Shown: piece by piece, positions 1 through 7,213 of the stretch
Layout: each line of letters begins with the position of its first letter
Numbering within the stretch: position 1 is the stretch's first letter
Assembly (NCBI GenBank): GCA_040219025.1
Contig: JAVJTE010000012.1
Coordinates: 62,001-126,000, forward strand
DNA length: 64,000 nt
DNA from: HT1-32 sp040219025
Lineage (GTDB): Bacteria; Pseudomonadota; Alphaproteobacteria; Rhodospirillales; HT1-32
Reading direction: 5' to 3'
Notes under the pieces: generated by a model
What the model saw: the letters and a program-made list of their open reading frames with translations, nothing else
The model's database searches: none
Told to the model about the DNA's origin: nothing
Position numbers and translations under genes: made by a program

Positions 1-213
1 TGGGTCAGCGTGGCAACGCGCAGGGGTAACGTCACCCTGAAGGCCCGTGCAGACCGGGGTGTGCCGGCTGGCATGGTCTTCATTCCCTTCTGCTTCGCGG
101 AATCACCGGCAAACCGGCTGACAAACCCGGCACTGGACCCGACCGGCAAGATTGCCGAGTTGAAATATTGCGCCGCACGCGTTGAAGCGACAGAGACAGT
201 GCCAGTGACATAA
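1..213 (+). CDS. Formate dehydrogenase alpha subunit, C-terminal fragment
   Basis: Partial gene entering from the left edge; only about the last 70 residues are present and the frame is open from base 1 to the TAA at 211-213. The residues (VPAGMVFIPFCFAESPANRL, then LTNPALDPTGKI and a closing KYCAARVE) match the end of the molybdopterin-dinucleotide-binding domain of NAD-dependent formate dehydrogenase alpha subunits, which oxidise formate to CO2 in the cytoplasm. The catalytic selenocysteine or cysteine and the FeS ligands lie outside the window. No small fdhD- or fdsD-like gene follows on this strand. The family call is strong for a short fragment, but the exact subtype cannot be told. Confidence 0.83.
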   Translation, partial: WVSVATRRGNVTLKARADRGVPAGMVFIPFCFAESPANRLTNPALDPTGKIAELKYCAARVEATETVPVT

Positions 214-298
214 TAACCGGATCACTATCCGCACGGGTGCGGCAGAGCAGGACTGAACCAAGACAAACAGGCAAGGTAAAATGCTGTAAAATAGACAT

Positions 299-381
299 AA
301 AAAAGGGGCCGTGCTTAAAGCACGGCCCAAGTCTAGGGAGGAAACGTCCAAGATGGACGTTGCAACGGAAACCGCTGCAAC
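299..381 (-). ncRNA. Candidate trans-acting small RNA, MmgR/suhB (alpha-r8) like
   Basis: The predicted minus-strand transcript is about 83 nt. It starts near 381 and ends in a T run (complement of A299-A304). It would fold into a first hairpin (378-372 pairing with 368-362, one G-U), a second perfect 8-bp hairpin (361-354 with 350-343), an unpaired pyrimidine stretch UUUCCUCCCUAGACUUG, and a 10-bp GC-rich terminator hairpin (328-319 with 315-306) followed by six U. Two hairpins, an anti-Shine-Dalgarno CCUCCC segment and a Rho-independent terminator are the plan I recall for the alphaproteobacterial suhB/MmgR family, which acts with Hfq on mRNA starts. A promoter sits at the right distance (see next entry). 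The family assignment is from memory; the terminator, promoter and structure are visible. Confidence 0.68.
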
Positions 382-387
382 ACGAAA

Positions 388-416
388 ATAATGGCAATCC
401 GGTTCCATCCTGTCAA
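388..416 (-). promoter_or_regulatory. Sigma-70 promoter of the small RNA
   Basis: Read on the minus strand, there is a perfect -35 box TTGACA (complement of 411-416), a 17-bp spacer and a -10 box CATTAT (complement of 388-393, 4 of 6 consensus). Initiation about 7 nt downstream gives a start near 381, at the base of the first hairpin of the small RNA. A palindrome abuts the -35 box on its upstream side. Confidence 0.65.
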
Positions 417-480
417 CTGCGATTTCGCAATCGCAGCATTTTTCTGGCCGACAAGGGCAAAATATATTGCGATTGCGAAA
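417..480. repeat. Inverted repeats, possible operator for the sRNA and methyltransferase
   Basis: CTGCGATTTCGCAATCGCAG (417-436) has 7-bp palindromic arms. Its right part TTTCGCAATCGCA (423-435) recurs as a perfect 13-bp inverted copy TGCGATTGCGAAA at 468-480. The first copy touches the -35 box of the minus-strand sRNA promoter. Both copies lie upstream of the plus-strand methyltransferase start proposed at 505. A shared regulator binding site, or DNA looping between the two copies, is plausible. The regulator is unknown. Confidence 0.5.
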
Positions 481-504
481 AGCCGAACAGATAAGGTCTG
501 CAAC

Positions 505-1290
505 TTGACCCTGAATGACGACAGTCTTGAGGGCCTCAACCGGTCAACTTACCGGAACAGGGCCATTGTAGCTCAATATCAGCGCCGTTCCGACATCCTG
601 CCGGGCGAACAACTGCTGTTCCGGACATACCGCGAACGCCTGTCTGGCAGCAGATTGCTCGATATCGGTGTCGGTGGCGGGCGAACAACCGCCTTTCTGC
701 TGGATATGGTCCAACATTATACTGGCGTCGATCTGTCGGACGAGATGGTTGATGCCTGTAAGTTACGGTTTCCGGATCAAGCCGGCAGTTTCCGGCAATG
801 TGATGTTCGTGACATGTCGATGTTTGGCGACCAGTCGTTCGATATCGTGCTCTTCAGCTTCAACGGTCTCGATTATATTCCGCATCAGGGGCGACTGGCT
901 GCGTTGAGAGAAATCAGACGTGTCGTGAGACCCGGCGGTCTGTTTATCTTCTCGACTCACCTTACCCCCAGCCTCAAGTCCCGCTTTGCCTCAACAGCCA
1001 ATCCCAACTCTGACAACTGGCTGAGTGACTGGCGGCTCAGGCTGCTGTTTCACTGGCATAATCTGGGGGTGCGCAATATCGATGCCGCCCCCTACAGTCT
1101 GGTACGCGATGCGTCACACAACTTTCGTCTGATCACCTATTACAGCCAGCCGGAAACCGTCCTGGAGCAGTTGGCAGATGCCGGATTCGGCGCGGTGAGG
1201 ATTTTTGAAAACTACCGGGAAGCGGAAATGAGCCGGGAAGCGTTTCTTACAACGCTGTTGAACTGGGCTTATTTCGCCGTTGAAGCCTGA
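505..1290 (+). CDS. Class I SAM-dependent methyltransferase
   Basis: Protein of 261 residues from a TTG start at 505. It has the Rossmann-type methyltransferase fold: motif I LLDIGVGGG at about residues 51-59, the following acidic residue in GVDLSDEMVDAC, motif IV-like FDIVLFSFNGLDYI and then REIRRVVRPGGLFIFSTH. It would transfer a methyl group from S-adenosylmethionine to an unidentified small molecule or lipid. An in-frame ATG exists at 391, but it lies inside the -10 box of the minus-strand sRNA promoter and would add a segment that does not look like the family. The TTG has an AAGG about 8 bases upstream. It converges with, and overlaps by 44 bp, the DUF2062 gene. The substrate cannot be told. 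Confidence 0.75.
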   Translation: MTLNDDSLEGLNRSTYRNRAIVAQYQRRSDILPGEQLLFRTYRERLSGSRLLDIGVGGGRTTAFLLDMVQHYTGVDLSDEMVDACKLRFPDQAGSFRQCDVRDMSMFGDQSFDIVLFSFNGLDYIPHQGRLAALREIRRVVRPGGLFIFSTHLTPSLKSRFASTANPNSDNWLSDWRLRLLFHWHNLGVRNIDAAPYSLVRDASHNFRLITYYSQPETVLEQLADAGFGAVRIFENYREAEMSREAFLTTLLNWAYFAVEA

Positions 1291-1921
1291 GCTCGCGCTT
1301 TCTTCTGCGCCGCGCCTGTTGCGCCGTGCTGTAGCGAAGGGCCAGCCGGTAAGTAACCCAGCCGCCGACAATCGCCCAGGGAATGGAACCGATAAACATC
1401 GGCACCCCGAATGTTCGCAGAAGACCCGCCGTATATATCCAGAGCGATTCCAGAAAGGATGCTTCGGTGATCATGCTCTGGGAGAGCATGGCGACGAAGG
1501 TACTGTATCCCCGGACATCCATATGCTGACCAAGCATCAGCTGACCGGAAACAAAAAAGATATAATAGACCGGCCCGACCGTGAAAACGTTGGTCACCCA
1601 AGTCCAGGCCATTGCCGTGATGACACTGAAATCAAACTGTCTGGAGATCGTCCGCAACACCAGCCAGATCAGGGCAACCATCGGCATCTGAATGCCAACG
1701 GTCGGGGTCAGCGCAACCACCATGCCCACAGCGACACCGCGCGCCACATAGTCAGGCGGATTACGATCCCGCTTGATCGGGATCACCAGCCGGTAGCGTG
1801 CAATACGCCGGAGTCCTACAAGAACCCGACTGGTCAAACCTGGCACATATTCCTCCGTCATCGCGGGCCGCAAACCGGGGGCATATGACCGTCCCGCACC
1901 CGTCATGTCTAGACGGAACAA
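1247..1921 (-). CDS. DUF2062 family membrane protein
   Basis: 224 residues. The central part has the DUF2062 signature GVAVGMVVALTPTVGIQMPM, followed by a hydrophobic segment (VALIWLVLRTISRQFDFSVI) and the TWVTNVFTVGPVYYIFF stretch. Two or three further membrane segments follow, and the C-terminus is strongly basic (arginine/lysine rich, about the last 25 residues), typical of a cytoplasmic tail. The function of the family is not established. A second in-frame ATG (M21, near 1861) could be the true start, because residues 1-20 look non-conserved. It lies 22 bp downstream of hyuB on the same strand and may be read through from that operon. Its 3' end overlaps the methyltransferase gene. Confidence 0.78.
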   Translation of the reverse strand: MFRLDMTGAGRSYAPGLRPAMTEEYVPGLTSRVLVGLRRIARYRLVIPIKRDRNPPDYVARGVAVGMVVALTPTVGIQMPMVALIWLVLRTISRQFDFSVITAMAWTWVTNVFTVGPVYYIFFVSGQLMLGQHMDVRGYSTFVAMLSQSMITEASFLESLWIYTAGLLRTFGVPMFIGSIPWAIVGGWVTYRLALRYSTAQQARRRRKRELRLQRRNKPSSTAL

Positions 1922-1943
1922 CCGGATATCGCGATGAATTCAT

Positions 1944-3680
1944 TCACGTCCGTTGCTGACGGCGTAACTGATCGGTCCGATCTGCGTTTACCGTCAGTGA
2001 AACCGGCTCGATCACAACACCAAAGCGATCTCTTGCCTGTTCAATCGTGTAATAGCCGCGCGCCACATCCCGGGATACTTTCTCGGGCGGGCGTGTGAAG
2101 GGATCACCATAGCCGCCGCCGCCCGGCGTCGACACACGCACGCGATCACCGGCACGCAACTCGATCCCCTGATCCTTCGAGCGATGCGGCGGGTGATAGA
2201 TCTCTCCCCCGCGCTCAATCTCCACCTGATTCATGCCTCCGGTGCTGCCGCCGAACGCACCGTTAGGGCCGACACGGCCATGATCCATCACCATGGAGGC
2301 CTGTGCCTCACCCCGGCGGACAGCCACTGTATAATTGACACCGAACCCGCCCCGGGTCCGCCCTGCCCCGCCGGACCCTTCATGCAGGGAATATTCCTCG
2401 AACAGAACCGGGAACCGCTGCTCCATCACCTCGATCGGCGTGGTTTTGGAGATGCCGATGGTCGAGCAACCGTTGGTCAGCCCGTCGAGATTCTTTGACC
2501 CGCCATAGCCGCCCCCTGAAATCACATACATCACATAGCTTTGCCCCGATTTCGGATCATGCCCGCCAAGGCTGAAATTACCGGAGCTGCCCGCCGGTGC
2601 GGCAAACATCCGGTCCGGCATCGACGGGGCGAGGGCATCGAAAACCGCCTCGGCAATGCGCTGGCTGACTTCTGCCGCACAGCCGGACACCGGGCGCGGA
2701 TAGCGGGCATAAAGAAACGTCCCCTCCGGATCGGTGATATGCAGCGGCTCAAAGGTGCCGGCATTGATGGGGACTTCCGGAAAGATATGCTTGATCGCCA
2801 GATAGACGGAGGACTTCGTCGTCGCGATGACGCTGTTCATCGGACCTTTGCAGGGCGGGCTGGAGTCCGACATGTCGAAGAACAGCTCTTCCCCGGATTT
2901 CCGGACCTTCATGACGATCTCCAGCGGCTCATCGATCACGCCGTCTGAATCGACAATCGCCCGGCCTTCGTAATCACCATCCGGTATTTCCGTAATGCGC
3001 GCCCGCATCTGCTGTGACGCCCGGGCGCGCAGCTCGTTGATCGCCTCGCGGACAACATCATCACCGTAACGGTCAAGCAAGGCGGTCAGACGCTTGTCAC
3101 CAACCGCCAGTGCCGAAGCCTGGGCCTTGATATCCCCGATCCGCTGGTCGGCAATCCGGATATTCGACAGAATGATCGAGAGGATTTCCTCATCCATGAC
3201 CCCGGCCTTGTAGAGCTTCACGAACGGCAGGCGCAGCCCCTCCTGCTCTACCTCCGTCGCATTGGCGGAGAAGCCACCGGGAACCATGCCGCCGGTATCA
3301 GGCCAGTGGCCGGTATTCGCCAGCCAGGCAAACAGCTTTCCCTTGTAGAAAAACGGTCGGTAGAACCGCACATCCATCAGATGCGTGCCACCAAGATAGG
3401 GGTCATTGGCGATGAACACATCACCGGGAACCACCTTCTTCACCCGGGCAATAAGCTCCTGTGTTCCGAACTGCATGGTGCCGACAAACACCGGCAGTCC
3501 CAGATCGCCCTGGGCGATGAGATCACCGGTTGTTGCATCATAAATGCCGTCAGAACGGTCGAGGGCTTCCGAAATTACCGGGCTGAAGGCCGAGCGGACA
3601 AAGGCCAGATCCATTTCATTACAGACCTGTTGCAGACCGTTCTGGATGACCGTCAGGGTAACCGGATCAAGCATGCTCAT
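1944..3680 (-). CDS. hyuB: Hydantoinase B / 5-oxoprolinase beta-type subunit
   Basis: 578 residues, usual for HyuB. The start MLDPVTLTVIQNGLQQVCNEM, the middle segment (IANDPYLGGTHLMDV, NTGHWPDTGGMVPGGF) and the glycine-rich end (STPGGGGYGDP) are family hallmarks. With HyuA it forms a cytoplasmic enzyme that opens a cyclic amide (lactam, hydantoin or 5-oxoproline) with ATP. It is the last catabolic gene of the operon and overlaps hyuA by 4 bp (ATGA). No hydantoin-specific racemase is near. Placement after an ABC importer, a molybdenum hydroxylase and a 6-hydroxynicotinate-reductase-like gene suggests its substrate is the reduced ring of an N-heterocycle; this is inference. Confidence 0.9.
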   Translation of the reverse strand: MSMLDPVTLTVIQNGLQQVCNEMDLAFVRSAFSPVISEALDRSDGIYDATTGDLIAQGDLGLPVFVGTMQFGTQELIARVKKVVPGDVFIANDPYLGGTHLMDVRFYRPFFYKGKLFAWLANTGHWPDTGGMVPGGFSANATEVEQEGLRLPFVKLYKAGVMDEEILSIILSNIRIADQRIGDIKAQASALAVGDKRLTALLDRYGDDVVREAINELRARASQQMRARITEIPDGDYEGRAIVDSDGVIDEPLEIVMKVRKSGEELFFDMSDSSPPCKGPMNSVIATTKSSVYLAIKHIFPEVPINAGTFEPLHITDPEGTFLYARYPRPVSGCAAEVSQRIAEAVFDALAPSMPDRMFAAPAGSSGNFSLGGHDPKSGQSYVMYVISGGGYGGSKNLDGLTNGCSTIGISKTTPIEVMEQRFPVLFEEYSLHEGSGGAGRTRGGFGVNYTVAVRRGEAQASMVMDHGRVGPNGAFGGSTGGMNQVEIERGGEIYHPPHRSKDQGIELRAGDRVRVSTPGGGGYGDPFTRPPEKVSRDVARGYYTIEQARDRFGVVIEPVSLTVNADRTDQLRRQQRT

Positions 3681-5728
3681 GTCGCGACCTCCAGAATGAT
3701 GTTCCCCACCGCATCGACAGTTGCCCTGTCACCCGGCTCGATGACACTGGTACAATCCATCTGCGTGACGATGGCCGGGCCGCTGAAGGCTGCTCCCGGC
3801 GACAGCCGCTTGCGCTCGATCACCGGCGTGTCCTGCCAGCCACCTTCCGCAAACCAGACCTGCCGTGATCCCACCTTCGCCCCCTCAAGAGTCAGAGCAT
3901 CTCCCTTTGGCGCAAGTGCTTCCATCGGCACGGGTTTCCGGCGTCCAATGGCGGCGGTATGCAGGTTCACCAGAACCGGCCGGATTTCCGGCAGCTCAAC
4001 AGCAAACCGTTCAAAATAAACCTTCTCGAATGTGTCCCGCAGTTCATCAAGGGTGAAATCCGGACCTTCCAGCGGAATAGACAGCACATGGGTCTGCCCC
4101 TGAAACTGCATATCGGCAGTATACAGAAACTCGATGGCTTCCACCGGCACATTGTCCCGTTCGATGGCCGCCCTGCCGCTGGCGACCTGGGTGCGAACCA
4201 GTTCACGCGCAGTATCAATATCCAGTACCGACAGCGGCATATTCAGCGTATTGACGAAATCGTGGCGCAGGTCAGCGGCGATACAGCCCAGCGCATTGGT
4301 AATGCCCGGCCGGGCCGGCAGAAACACACGGGGAATCGAAAGCTCCCGCGCCAGAGCCGCCGCATGCATCGGTCCTGCCCCGCCGAAGGCAAACAGCGCG
4401 AAATCCCGCGGGTCCCGCCCACGGGACAGCGAGACCATGCGCACCGCCCCTGCCATCAGGTCATTGCCGACCCGCAGGATGGCCGCCGCCGCATCTTCCA
4501 GTGACAGACCGAGCGGGTCACCGACCTCGCGCATGATGGCGCTGCGGATGTCATCAATCGTGACCGGGTTATCAACCGACAGCAATGCCGCCGGGTCGAG
4601 CCGACCAAGCGCCAGATTGGCATCGGTCAGGGTTGGCAATGTCCCGCCACGGCCATAACAGACCGGTCCAGGTGTGGCCCCGGCACTTTGCGGGCCAACC
4701 CGCAGCATCCCCGCATCATCAATCCATGCAATTGATCCGCCGCCGGCACCGATGGTATGGACATCAACCATCGGCACATGGATCGGCATGGCATATTTCA
4801 GTTCCATGTCGGAGGTGACCTGCGGCACCCCGTCGATCACCACACCCACGTCGGAGCTGGTACCGCCCATATCGTAGGTGATGACCCGGTCAACACCTGC
4901 CGCCCGCGCCGTTGCCGCCGCAGCCATGACGCCGGAGGCCGGGCCGGACATCACCGTCTGCACTGCGGTCTCCGAGACAACAGCCGCCGACACGCTGCCG
5001 CCATTGCCCTGCATCACCAGCAGGTCACGCTGATAGCCACCCTTTGTCAGTTCGCTCGACAGCCGGTCGATGTAGCGATGCAGCACCGGCTGTACGACGG
5101 CATTCACCGCCGCTGTGACACCCCGTTCATATTCCCGGTATTCCGACAATATCTTGTGGCCTGCGGTCACATAACTGTTCGGCCAGTGCGTTGCCGCAAG
5201 CTCCAGCACCCTCAGCTCATGCACCGGGTTCCGGTAGGCATGGAGGAAATGGACAACCAGCGATTCGCATCCCGCCGCCTGCAGTGCCGCCATCGCGGCA
5301 ATCACCGCAGCTTCATCCAGCGGCGTAATGATCTCGCCCGCCGCATCCATGCGTTCCGGCACTTCCATGCGCAATTCACGCGGGATCACAGGCTCGAACG
5401 AGCCGATCAGGCCATAGGGCTTCGGCCGGGTCCGGCGGCCCAGTTCGAGGACATCACGAAATCCTTTGGTGGTGATCAGCCCGCAGCGGGCAACCTTGCC
5501 CTCCAGCACGGCATTGGTGGTCGTTGTCGTACCGTGGACAATACTGCCGGTCGTCGGCAGATCAACGCCACCCGCCTCAATCGCCGACATCACGCCAAAT
5601 GCCTGATTCTCGACGGTTGTCGGCACCTTCGCGACACGCACCTCACCGGTTCCGGTATCCAGAACGATGAGGTCGGTGAAGGTTCCGCCGACATCAACGC
5701 CGACGACGATATTGTTCTGTTCAGACAT
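3677..5728 (-). CDS. hyuA: Hydantoinase A / 5-oxoprolinase alpha-type subunit
   Basis: 683 residues, full length for HyuA. The N-terminus VGVDVGGTFTDLIVLD is the phosphate-binding ATPase motif of the ASKHA fold. HGTTTTTNAVLEGK, YDMGGTSSDVGVV, TIGAGGGSIAW and FGGAGPMHAAALA follow in the normal order. It supplies the ATP-dependent activation of the amide bond, while HyuB completes ring opening. It starts 2 bp after the livF stop and overlaps hyuB, so translation is probably coupled. This family covers N-methylhydantoinase, oxoprolinase, caprolactamase-type enzymes and acetone carboxylase subunits, and sequence alone does not fix the substrate. Confidence 0.92.
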   Translation of the reverse strand: MSEQNNIVVGVDVGGTFTDLIVLDTGTGEVRVAKVPTTVENQAFGVMSAIEAGGVDLPTTGSIVHGTTTTTNAVLEGKVARCGLITTKGFRDVLELGRRTRPKPYGLIGSFEPVIPRELRMEVPERMDAAGEIITPLDEAAVIAAMAALQAAGCESLVVHFLHAYRNPVHELRVLELAATHWPNSYVTAGHKILSEYREYERGVTAAVNAVVQPVLHRYIDRLSSELTKGGYQRDLLVMQGNGGSVSAAVVSETAVQTVMSGPASGVMAAAATARAAGVDRVITYDMGGTSSDVGVVIDGVPQVTSDMELKYAMPIHVPMVDVHTIGAGGGSIAWIDDAGMLRVGPQSAGATPGPVCYGRGGTLPTLTDANLALGRLDPAALLSVDNPVTIDDIRSAIMREVGDPLGLSLEDAAAAILRVGNDLMAGAVRMVSLSRGRDPRDFALFAFGGAGPMHAAALARELSIPRVFLPARPGITNALGCIAADLRHDFVNTLNMPLSVLDIDTARELVRTQVASGRAAIERDNVPVEAIEFLYTADMQFQGQTHVLSIPLEGPDFTLDELRDTFEKVYFERFAVELPEIRPVLVNLHTAAIGRRKPVPMEALAPKGDALTLEGAKVGSRQVWFAEGGWQDTPVIERKRLSPGAAFSGPAIVTQMDCTSVIEPGDRATVDAVGNIILEVAT

Positions 5729-5730
5729 CT

Positions 5731-6432
5731 CTACACCGTCAGGTAGGCGGCCCGGATGCTTTCATCCGCCGCAAGTTCATCCATCGTGCCGGTATATCTG
5801 ATCTCACCCTTCTCGATGATGATCGCCCGATCCGCCACAAGCTTCGCGAAGTGCAGATTCTGTTCCGAAATCAGCACGGTGAGGCCTTCGCTTTTCAGTT
5901 CCCGGATCGTGTTCGCCATCTGCTCGACAATGATCGGGGCGAGCCCTTCCGAGGGTTCATCCAGCAGCACAAACGTCGGATTACCCATCAGTGACCGGGC
6001 GATGGTCAGCATCTGTTGTTCGCCGCCGGACATCTGGCCACCGGGCCGGGTCCGCATTTCGCCGAGATTCGGAAACAGCTCGAACAGGCGCTCCGGCGTC
6101 CATGTCGGGGTGCCTTCCCGTGGCGGACGGCGACCGACCTCAAGATTCTCCATTACGGTCAGGTCAGAGAAAATCCGGCGTTCTTCCGGCACATAGGCCA
6201 GCCCCAGTTTGACAATGCTGTGGGACAGCTGTCCGGCAACCGAATTTCCGTCAAACCGCACCTCTCCGCTGGTCGGGCGGACCATGCCGACAATCGTCTT
6301 CATGGTTGTCGATTTGCCGGCACCATTGCGCCCCAGCAGGGCCACCACCTGACCACGCCCAACCGTGAAGGTGACATCATGCAGAATGTGCGCACGACCG
6401 TAATGGGCGTTCAGATCACTGACCTCAAGCAT
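5731..6432 (-). CDS. livF: Branched-chain-type ABC transporter ATP-binding protein LivF
   Basis: 233 residues from the ATG at 6430-6432. Walker A is GRNGAGKSTT near residue 36, the ABC signature is MSGGEQQMLTIAR, Walker B is PTFVLLDEPSEGLAP, and the switch histidine lies in LISEQNLHFA. SEGLAP is typical of LivF. It energises the hydrophobic-amino-acid-type importer together with LivG. The longer open frame up to 6534 was rejected because it runs deep into livG with an unlikely arginine-rich leader; the chosen start overlaps livG by 8 bp. It belongs to the heterocycle operon, so the cargo is probably that substrate rather than leucine. Confidence 0.92.
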   Translation of the reverse strand: MLEVSDLNAHYGRAHILHDVTFTVGRGQVVALLGRNGAGKSTTMKTIVGMVRPTSGEVRFDGNSVAGQLSHSIVKLGLAYVPEERRIFSDLTVMENLEVGRRPPREGTPTWTPERLFELFPNLGEMRTRPGGQMSGGEQQMLTIARSLMGNPTFVLLDEPSEGLAPIIVEQMANTIRELKSEGLTVLISEQNLHFAKLVADRAIIIEKGEIRYTGTMDELAADESIRAAYLTV

Positions 6433-7213
6433 CCGCCTTCTCCGCGCCGTAGGTGGTGCCGGCACCAAGATAGACCTGCTGCACCAGCGGGTTGGCCCGC
6501 ACTTCTTCCGGCTTGCCCTCCGCCACCAGTTCACCGCGATTCAACACAATGATCCGGTCGGCCTGACCGAAGACGATATCCATGTCATGCTCCGTGAACA
6601 GGACACTCAGTCCTTTTTCGGCGACGATCTTCTTGGTCAGCCGCATCAGATCCATGCGCTCCTTCGGGGCCATTCCGGCCGTCGGCTCATCCATCAGCAG
6701 CAGCTTCGGCTCGTTCGCCAGTGCAATTGCCAGTTCCACCCGCTTCAGGTCGCCATAGGCCAGCACACCACAGGCACGGTCAGCCTGATCGCTGATGCCA
6801 ACCAGTTCCAGCAGCGCATCCGCATCGGCCACATGACGCGAGGCGGCGGAACGGAACAGGTCAAAAATACCCCGGTGATGGCTGATCAGTGCCATCTGTA
6901 CGTTTTCACGTACGGTCATGGTCTGAAAGGTCGCGGTGATCTGGAAGGTACGGCCAACGCCCATACGCCAGACCTGCCGGGGACGCCGCCCCACCAGCTG
7001 TTTGCCATCAAAGACGACACTCCCGGCGTTCGGGCGCAACTGACCATTCAGCATGTTGAAGCAGGTTGTCTTGCCAGCCCCGTTCGGGCCGATCAGCGCC
7101 AGAAGTTCGCCCTGCCGCACGCTGAAATGCACATCAGAGACGGCCTTCACGCCGCCAAAGGACTTCGACAGACCCCTGACTTCCAGGGCGATGTTGTCTG
7201 TTTCGCTCACCAC
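6425..7213 (-). CDS. livG: Branched-chain-type ABC transporter ATP-binding protein LivG
   Basis: 262 residues. Walker A is GPNGAGKTTCFNMLNGQLRP, then the LivG-type QVWRMGVGRTFQIT segment, a degenerate signature region LAYGDLKRVELAIALA (in place of LSGGQ, as is common in LivG), Walker B KLLLMDEPTAGMAP and switch FTEHDMDIVFG. It forms the ATPase dimer with LivF on the cytoplasmic face of the fused permease. It overlaps the permease gene by 7 bp and livF by 8 bp. Confidence 0.92.
   Translation of the reverse strand: MVSETDNIALEVRGLSKSFGGVKAVSDVHFSVRQGELLALIGPNGAGKTTCFNMLNGQLRPNAGSVVFDGKQLVGRRPRQVWRMGVGRTFQITATFQTMTVRENVQMALISHHRGIFDLFRSAASRHVADADALLELVGISDQADRACGVLAYGDLKRVELAIALANEPKLLLMDEPTAGMAPKERMDLMRLTKKIVAEKGLSVLFTEHDMDIVFGQADRIIVLNRGELVAEGKPEEVRANPLVQQVYLGAGTTYGAEKADA

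Noticed and set aside
306..328. Hairpin considered as a terminator for the fdh gene on the plus strand
   Set aside because: The T run is on the minus-strand side only, so it fits the sRNA better; on the plus strand it lacks a T tail.
391..504. N-terminal extension of the methyltransferase from ATG 391
   Set aside because: It lies over the sRNA promoter and the inverted repeats and does not look like methyltransferase sequence; the TTG at 505 is a better start.
4757..5746. Plus-strand open frame of 329 codons opposite hyuA
   Set aside because: Shadow of hyuA in a high-GC coding region; His/Arg-rich composition and no family resemblance.
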